Assembly: GCF_001456025.1 (NCBI RefSeq)
Contig: NZ_LMTZ01000009.1
Coordinates: 1-39,757, forward strand
DNA from: Mastigocoleus testarum BC008
GTDB lineage: Bacteria; Cyanobacteriota; Cyanobacteriia; Cyanobacteriales; Nostocaceae
DNA: 39,757 nt
Direction: 5' to 3'
Shown here: one piece after another, positions 34,761 to 39,757 of the stretch
Layout of the letters: each line of letters begins with the position of its first letter
How positions within the stretch are numbered: position 1 is the stretch's first letter
Translations under genes and position numbers: made by a program
Notes under the pieces: model-generated
The model's input: only the letters and a program-made list of their open reading frames with translations
What the model was told of the DNA's origin: nothing
Database searches by the model: none

Positions 34761-35978
34761 TTCTTGGTTCACGGACTCGCCGTTAGAATGCAGGTTTACA
34801 CCAACATCCCAAGAGGGCAAATCTCCCCAAGCGTAGGTTCCTGTGTGCCCCACAGTACTTAGTCCTCGCTTCAATATATTGATTCCAGCATTCACGTCTC
34901 TATCTTCCACAAATCCACAATGAGGACAAACATGAGTTCTTGTAGACAAAGATTTTTTTACTTTTTCACCACAGTTAGAGCAATCTTGACTCGTGTTGTG
35001 CGGAGGTACAGCAATAGTCACCTTTCCATATTTCAGACCAAAATATTCAACCCAATCACGGAAAGTTGACCAGCCAGCATCACTAATTGATTTAGCTAGA
35101 TGTCGGTTACGAACCATACCCTTGACATTCAAGTCTTCATAGGCGACCAAATCGTTAGATTGGATTACGTAGTATGCCAGTCTCTTGCAATACTCTTTAC
35201 GTTGCCTACTTACTCTTAAATGCTTTCGGGCATACCTATTTCTAGCTTTATGGTAGTTGTTAGATTGTGGTTTCTTAGCTTGTTTCCTAGTCTTGCTGTA
35301 CTTCTTGGATTTCTTACGGTTTGCACGATTTAACTGTTTCTCAGATTTGCGGTAAAAATTAGGACTAGCTTCTACATTACCATTACTGTCGGCAATGAAA
35401 TATTTCAGTCCTAAATCTATCCCAATCATCTTTTTGTTTGGTTCTGTCTCAATCTTGACATCTACATCAATTGCAAATTGCGCGTAATATCCATCAGCGC
35501 GGCGCACTAAACGAACTCGTTTAATTTGCTTTATATTGTAGAAATGCAAGTCATGAGTTCCAACAAGTTTAAAGGTCCCAATACCTTTGTTGTCAGTGAT
35601 AGTTAAATACTTCCTATTGTCAGAAAGCTTCCAACCACTGGTTTTATACTCAACCGAGCGTGAATGTTTCTTAAACTTAGGAAATCCTTTCTTACCCTTA
35701 ATCTTCTTCTTACAATTATCGTAAAACCGGCTAATTGCACTCCAAGCACGCTCAGCAGCAGATTGACGAGCCATTGAGTTGAGTTCGTCCGCGAAAGGAA
35801 ATTTAGCAGCCAACACCACACAATATTTATTCAATGCATATTTATTGACTTTTTTATCCTTATTGTCTATCCAGTACCGTAAACATTTGTTACGCACAAA
35901 TTGACTGGTACGAATAGCATTGTCAACACGGCAAAACTGCTTTTCTTTTCCTTTTAGTTTGAACTCAAATATCCTCAT
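34719..35978 (-). CDS. tnpB: TnpB RNA-guided nuclease of an IS200/IS605-type element
   Basis: A 419-residue protein from ATG 35978 (a GTG three codons upstream is possible). The N-terminal part is basic (FEFKLKGKEKQF, SMARQSAAERAWSAISRFYDNCKKK). RuvC residues, numbered from that upstream GTG, are Asp191 in GIDLGLKYF, Glu284 in YEDLNVKG and Asp364 in EDRDVNAGIN. A zinc ribbon with C336, C339, C354 and C357 (CSNCGEK ... CPHCGF) lies between the last two. All catalytic and zinc residues are present, so the protein looks active. TnpB cuts DNA guided by an RNA from the element's right end. No tnpA transposase is nearby, so this is a TnpB-only unit needing TnpA in trans. It is inserted between the kinase gene and the ybjN-like gene. 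Confidence 0.92.
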   Translation of the reverse strand: MRIFEFKLKGKEKQFCRVDNAIRTSQFVRNKCLRYWIDNKDKKVNKYALNKYCVVLAAKFPFADELNSMARQSAAERAWSAISRFYDNCKKKIKGKKGFPKFKKHSRSVEYKTSGWKLSDNRKYLTITDNKGIGTFKLVGTHDLHFYNIKQIKRVRLVRRADGYYAQFAIDVDVKIETEPNKKMIGIDLGLKYFIADSNGNVEASPNFYRKSEKQLNRANRKKSKKYSKTRKQAKKPQSNNYHKARNRYARKHLRVSRQRKEYCKRLAYYVIQSNDLVAYEDLNVKGMVRNRHLAKSISDAGWSTFRDWVEYFGLKYGKVTIAVPPHNTSQDCSNCGEKVKKSLSTRTHVCPHCGFVEDRDVNAGINILKRGLSTVGHTGTYAWGDLPSWDVGVNLHSNGESVNQESPDLLDKPSISTV

Positions 35979-36045
35979 CGACCCCACACTACAACTACTC
36001 TATTTATGCTAATCCATTTAGCTAAATTGACAAATCACAATTAAG

Positions 36046-36101
36046 GCAGAATAAATTCTGCTATTAGTATTCATCCCCGGACTAAAGTGCCGGGGTTTTT
36101 T
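36046..36101. repeat. two adjacent hairpins, candidate left end of the tnpB element
   Basis: GCAGAAT (36046-36052) pairs with ATTCTGC (36055-36061). CCCCGG (36075-36080) pairs with CCGGGG (36090-36095) around ACTAAAGTG and is followed by six T. The GC stem with T-run could be read as a plus-strand terminator, but no plus-strand gene precedes it, so an IS200/IS605-type left-end palindrome is the preferred reading. Confidence 0.5.
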
Positions 36102-36197
36102 CCATAATCCTCATAAACTATCAAACCTACTCCACGTTCTTGATTCTCAAGCTATAAATTAGGTGTGGAATTATCATAATTTTGAGGGTAAATCTGT

Positions 36198-36698
36198 ATG
36201 GCTAACCAAGTAGATCTTGAAAACATGGGTGCTGAATCAGCTATAAATGATGACAGTATTAATGAAGTATTTTTCAATACTAGTAGCATAAATCATGTAG
36301 AAGTAATTGAAAATGTTATTTCTACTCTAGATGAAGACAACAGCGCGATGGTCAGTCATCCACAAGAAGGTGCTTACTTGTGGAAATTTAAGTATGGCAC
36401 AGTTGAAGTGTTTGTCCAACTGACAGGATCCAGCGATGAAGATACAATAACAGTTTGGTCTTCAGTACTCAAGTTACCTGCAAAAGATGAACCAAAAATG
36501 ATGCGACAGTTATTGGAAATGAACTGTACTAGCACTTTTGAAGCGCGTTTTGGGATTATTGAAAACCAAGTTGTGGTAATCTCCACCCGGACTCTAGCTG
36601 AATTATCTCCTGGAGAAGTTTCTCGTCTTATTACTATTGTCGCAACCATTGCTGATGATAGCGATGAACCACTAGAAGCTGAATTTGGTATGGCTTAA
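36198..36698 (+). CDS. YbjN domain-containing protein
   Basis: A 166-residue soluble protein. After an acidic, probably flexible N-terminus of about 35 residues, the rest (HVEVIENVISTLDEDNSAMV ... YGTVEVFVQLTGSSDEDTIT ... LPAKDEPKMMRQLLEMNCTS ... FGIIENQVVVISTRTLAELSPGEV) fits the YbjN fold, related to the type III secretion chaperone-like fold. In other bacteria YbjN-type proteins act as putative sensory or stress-related factors; the role in cyanobacteria is unknown. GAGGG lies about ten bases before the ATG. A weak hairpin (CTCCCG/CGGGGG, 36728-36748) lies 30 bases after the stop without a T-run. Confidence 0.82.
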   Translation: MANQVDLENMGAESAINDDSINEVFFNTSSINHVEVIENVISTLDEDNSAMVSHPQEGAYLWKFKYGTVEVFVQLTGSSDEDTITVWSSVLKLPAKDEPKMMRQLLEMNCTSTFEARFGIIENQVVVISTRTLAELSPGEVSRLITIVATIADDSDEPLEAEFGMA

Positions 36699-36853
36699 GC
36701 TTGGTATCATCTAAATTTTGTTATAATCTCCCGTCATTTATGCGGGGGTTAACTAATAATATTTATTTGACCCAAGATTTAGTTTCCTCAACTTCTCCTC
36801 ACATCCCTCAAACCTTGAATCCAAACTTGAAACCCAACTTCCAAATCTAAACC

Positions 36854-37690
36854 TTGAACAATAACCAAACTTGGCGACTAATTCCTTTATTAGAAGCTTC
36901 TGGAGAAGTCCAGATGGCTATAGATCGCTGGTTGTTAGAACAACATTTATTGGGGAACCATCCACCAACTCTGAGGTTTTATATTTGGTCATCACCAACT
37001 ATTTCCTTAGGTTACCATCAAAAAAAATATCCCCTGCATTGGGAAAATCTGACTTGGAAAGGTCAAAAATTAGATTTGGTACGACGTCCTACCGGTGGAA
37101 GAGCAGTTTTACATCAAGGCGATCTAACTTACGCTGTTGTCACATCCGATGTTCCAGGTAGTCGCATTGAAGCATACAAAAAAATCTGCACATTTTTGAT
37201 TCAAGGTTGGCAAAAATTAGGTTTAGATCTGCATTATGGTACTGCTGGACGGGGTTACATCCATAATCCCAACTGTTTTGGAACAGCAACAAGTGCAGAT
37301 TTAATTTTACCCGATCGCACAAAATTCATTGGTAGCGCTCAGTTACGAAAAGGTAATGTGATTCTGCAACATGGTTCTATACGTTTAAAACCAGATCCAG
37401 AATTATTTGCTCAAGTTTTTGATGCAGAGCCATTTACTTTAGTGAAGCTTCCAGATATTTTAGAAAGTTATGGTTTAGAAACAGCAAATAACCGTCTAGA
37501 AGAACTGAGTTCTGAAAAATTTAACTCTCAAGAATTTAGCTCTCAAGAATTTAACTTCAAAAAAGTTAACCTTGAAAAGATAGTTAATACTTTAGTTGAT
37601 TCGGCTATTGACTGTTTTGGAATAAAATTTGAAATAAATCCACTTTCTGAGTTGGAGTGGCAAAATATTGCTAAATTTGGTAATTGGTAA
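36854..37690 (+). CDS. octanoyl/lipoyl transferase of the LipM/LplA family
   Basis: A 278-residue protein of the biotin/lipoate-ligase fold. It contains FYIWSSPTISLGYHQ, the ligand loop RRPTGGRAVLH (77-87), a lysine in KFIGSAQ (157-163) and QLRKGNVILQHGSI. Cys141 in NPNCFGTATSAD matches the position of the acyl-thioester cysteine in LipM-type octanoyltransferases, so octanoyl transfer is preferred to ATP-dependent ligation. The start codon is TTG. Residues 218-235 contain a duplicated NSQEFSSQEF-type insertion. The last codons (FGNW and stop) are the first unit of the TAATTGG array that follows, so the natural C-terminus was probably replaced or altered by the array. Confidence 0.85.
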   Translation: MNNNQTWRLIPLLEASGEVQMAIDRWLLEQHLLGNHPPTLRFYIWSSPTISLGYHQKKYPLHWENLTWKGQKLDLVRRPTGGRAVLHQGDLTYAVVTSDVPGSRIEAYKKICTFLIQGWQKLGLDLHYGTAGRGYIHNPNCFGTATSADLILPDRTKFIGSAQLRKGNVILQHGSIRLKPDPELFAQVFDAEPFTLVKLPDILESYGLETANNRLEELSSEKFNSQEFSSQEFNFKKVNLEKIVNTLVDSAIDCFGIKFEINPLSELEWQNIAKFGNW

Positions 37691-37840
37691 TTGTTAATTG
37701 GTAATTGGTAATTGGTAATTGTTAATTGGTAATTGGTAATTGGTAATTGTTAATTGGTAATTGGTAATTGGTAATTGGTAATTGGTAATTGGTAATTGGT
37801 AATTGGTAATTGGTAATTGGTAATTGGTAATTGGTAATTA
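37681..37840. repeat. STRR array, 22 tandem copies of TAATTGG
   Basis: Heptads run without a break from 37681 to 37834, then a partial TAATTA. Units 2, 6 and 10 are TAATTGT, i.e. exactly every fourth unit, and the last twelve are identical. This shows a 28-base higher-order unit in the first part and a recent expansion in the second. Confidence 0.97.
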
Positions 37841-38027
37841 ATCTCTTCGTTAACTCATTTAATAATATTGGATTAATTACAATTAATTTACTCTCAAGAG
37901 AGAAGGATAATGGAAACTAGATTTTGAGGTTTTTATTACCATATATAAATGATAAATAATTAACCTATTATCTGTAACCGATTATCCATTCTCAAAGATA
38001 TTAAACATTAAAAAATGTGATATCTAC

Positions 38028-38633
38028 TTATCTACCAATATAAAGATGAACTGGCGAACTGCTGGAAATATTATTCAATCTTTGTCGATAAACCAATTTA
38101 GATTTAGTTGCTTGGACCCGATCGCGCTCTCGAATCTCTTCAACCATTTGTGCGATCGCTTTGAGAGACTGATTTTCCAGAGCAATTAACTTTGAATCGT
38201 TGTCAAAGTCAACCATTTTTAGTGTTTCTACAGGTCTGATATACCCGAGAATTTCTGGTCCATGATTATATACAGCCTCATGAGCACTTGGATCTGTGTA
38301 AGTTCTAGTATCCTTTCTACTATCGCTCCAACACTGATACAAAGGAATCATATTGGAATCTGTTTTGTCTTTATATATGTATCCTTGGAGGCGAGGTTCT
38401 TGGTTATAAATAGCTTCACAGCTACTTGGTTTTGTAGAAAGCCTACTATCTTTTCTTTCGTTACTCCAACATTCATAGAGAGGAATCATACCCTCTTCTG
38501 GTTGTGACCAAATCATTCCTAGCAACCAAGGTCCATAGGTATAGGTAGATTCAAAATTTTTACCTACCTGAGTTTTGGTGTCTTTTCTTTCTTCGCTCCA
38601 ACCCAAGTACAGAAGACGCATTTCGTTTTCCAT
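38028..38633 (-). CDS. protein with three tandem 45-residue WS-R-KD repeats, unknown
   Basis: A 201-residue soluble protein. Three repeats lie at about 5-48, 49-94 and 95-139. Each opens LYLGWSEERKDTK or PLYECWSNERKDSR or PLYQCWSDSRKDTR and has a Y..GP.LLG or Y...P.LQGYI segment about 30 residues later. This recalls short beta repeats of the kind in DUF5648-like carbohydrate or surface proteins, but that is only a similarity of pattern. Residues 140-175 look like a coiled coil (ALENQSLKAIAQMVEEIRER). There is no signal peptide. GGAGA lies before the ATG at suitable spacing, which supports the start. It stands alone, with 1.1 kb of empty sequence upstream. Confidence 0.72.
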   Translation of the reverse strand: MENEMRLLYLGWSEERKDTKTQVGKNFESTYTYGPWLLGMIWSQPEEGMIPLYECWSNERKDSRLSTKPSSCEAIYNQEPRLQGYIYKDKTDSNMIPLYQCWSDSRKDTRTYTDPSAHEAVYNHGPEILGYIRPVETLKMVDFDNDSKLIALENQSLKAIAQMVEEIRERDRVQATKSKLVYRQRLNNISSSSPVHLYIGR

Positions 38634-39757
38634 TTTTATTCTCCAAATATTCAGTTGATTTTATAAGTTTAAAGCCAAAAAATACCCAACTTGGATTACT
38701 AATAACACCAAGTTATTCTGCACTCAAAATATTCAGTTTTTAACTAAAACGTGAGAGTTTTATATTTTGTTTTACAGGCGCTTAACTATTAAGTCTCAAA
38801 CGTTGGCAAATACAATTAACACCTTTATGGATAATGCAATGCACAAAAGAATAAAGGTTGCAATCACCTTCATTTGCCTAGTATTAGCACATGTTTATAG
38901 ATCAAAACTGATGATGGTAATTCGATTGTCGAATCACTTTTCTTGCAGATTTAAGTATTCTTTACTTATATAATAGCTACAGTATTTTTACCATCGGTAT
39001 TATTACTAATTTTCCTTTAAGTAAAAATACTATCTCAAAAAATTATATTATCGTGGACTAGAAATATTTACTGAACAAAGCTCCACAAAGGTTTCAGCTT
39101 ATTTTGCTAGTTCGGTTTTCTTTATACATGTAATATGCTTTTCACCAAATATTATGCTTTACTCTCTGTAATTCGAAAAAAGCAAAAGTTAAATTATATA
39201 CTTAATAGCAAACTAATTTTTATTTTGCTGCTTTCAAGATTAAATAGATTAAACTTATATTCTGTCCGTACTCGCTATTACAAAAGTTTATTACAAGTTC
39301 AACTTTTCTCTTTAGGTGTGAAACAAGTCAATAAATCAACAAAATATGTGCGATCGCAAAAAATGTATTCTTCTGCTTTTTTCTGCTTTTTTTCTGCTTT
39401 TTTTCTGCTTTTTTTCTACTGTTAATACGAGTACCCATACTTATGAGATGCAGCTGATACACATGTAGAATACATACATAAAATAAAAATATTCATCACA
39501 CAAGTACACCTCGTGTAAAAATCCTTCTAGATTCATATATAAAGATAGAATGTTTTGTTGTTGGATTATTAGATGAAATGATTTATTTTTTAGCTCGAAA
39601 AACTGTTTTGCTCCATAAAATTAGATTTAAAGAAATTAAATATCTTAAAAATTAATATTTTGAGAATTAATAGTATCCGCTCAGTAAGTCGGGGTAAGAA
39701 GAAAAAAGAAGAAGGAACAAAAGTAGAGCATGTGTCGTAGAATATGACCCATGACGC
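38634..39757. other. gene-poor end of the window
   Basis: Over 1.1 kb no frame on either strand looks like protein: the two plus-strand frames (38767-38973 and 39135-39425) are rich in F, K, L and S from A/T-rich DNA and lack ribosome-binding sites. It holds the CTGCTTTTTTT repeat (39373-39420) and a HIP1 site near 39350. The last 100 bases show no gene start. Confidence 0.5.
39373..39420. repeat. tandem repeat, 10-11 bp unit CTGCTTTTTTT
   Basis: CTGC followed by six, then three times seven T, in direct succession, ending in CTACT. About four units. The T-tract length varies by one in the first unit, as expected from slippage. Confidence 0.85.

Noticed and set aside
36075..36101. Rho-independent terminator (GC hairpin and T-run)
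   Set aside because: There is no plus-strand gene upstream that it could end; an IS left-end palindrome explains it better, though a terminator is not excluded.
37681..37840. CRISPR array
   Set aside because: Direct heptads without spacers; no repeat-spacer pattern and no cas gene anywhere in the window.
39135..39425. Plus-strand 96-codon frame near the right end
   Set aside because: Composition follows A/T-rich and T-tract repeat DNA (SAFFCFFSAFF); no ribosome-binding site.

Overview
The window looks like a piece of chromosome from a filamentous, probably heterocyst-forming cyanobacterium (Nostocales). It is AT-rich and carries many GCGATCGC (HIP1) sites. It encodes a ChlH-type magnesium chelatase subunit and the photosynthetic protein Ycf34. 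It is also full of heptanucleotide STRR arrays and dispersed GC-rich palindromic repeats of the kind known from Nostocales. No genus is claimed.

Layout. 1-7 kb is accessory: the 5' end of an IS1634-like transposase gene (minus strand, cut by the window edge), an ECF-like sigma factor, a small membrane protein, a duplicated-motif hypothetical protein, and a large secreted TPR-CHAT protein. 7-15 kb is a surface-polysaccharide block read on the minus strand: a GT4 and a GT2 glycosyltransferase, a Wzm/Wzt-type ABC exporter whose ATPase has a carbohydrate-binding-like C-terminus, then two more GT2 enzymes. Repeat clusters sit between several of them. 15-18 kb is housekeeping: tsaB and ycf34 (minus), and a CCA-adding enzyme family gene (plus). 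18.5-22.5 kb holds two small hypothetical genes and a tightly coupled pair, a HEPN-like protein followed by an 891-residue protein that fuses a deviant KGGVGR MinD/ParA-type NTPase to a second P-loop ATPase and a C-terminal winged-helix-like region. This pair is the best candidate in the window for an undescribed (possibly defence or signalling) system. 22.5-27 kb holds chlH, with an STRR array translated in frame inside it. Next to it is an orphan second copy of the chlH 3' end and a MITE-like element.

27-33 kb carries membrane proteins and an NfeD-like protein followed by two paralogous flotillin-like (SPFH) proteins, which looks like a membrane-microdomain module, then a lipoprotein. 33-38.6 kb has a Ser/Thr kinase with an N-terminal four-cysteine motif, a complete TnpB of an IS200/IS605-type element with hairpins at both sides, a YbjN-domain protein, a LipM-like octanoyl/lipoyl transferase ending exactly in a 22-copy TAATTGG array, and a protein with three copies of a 45-residue repeat. 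The last 1.1 kb shows no convincing gene.

Functional calls rest on motif reading and family knowledge only. No searches were run.
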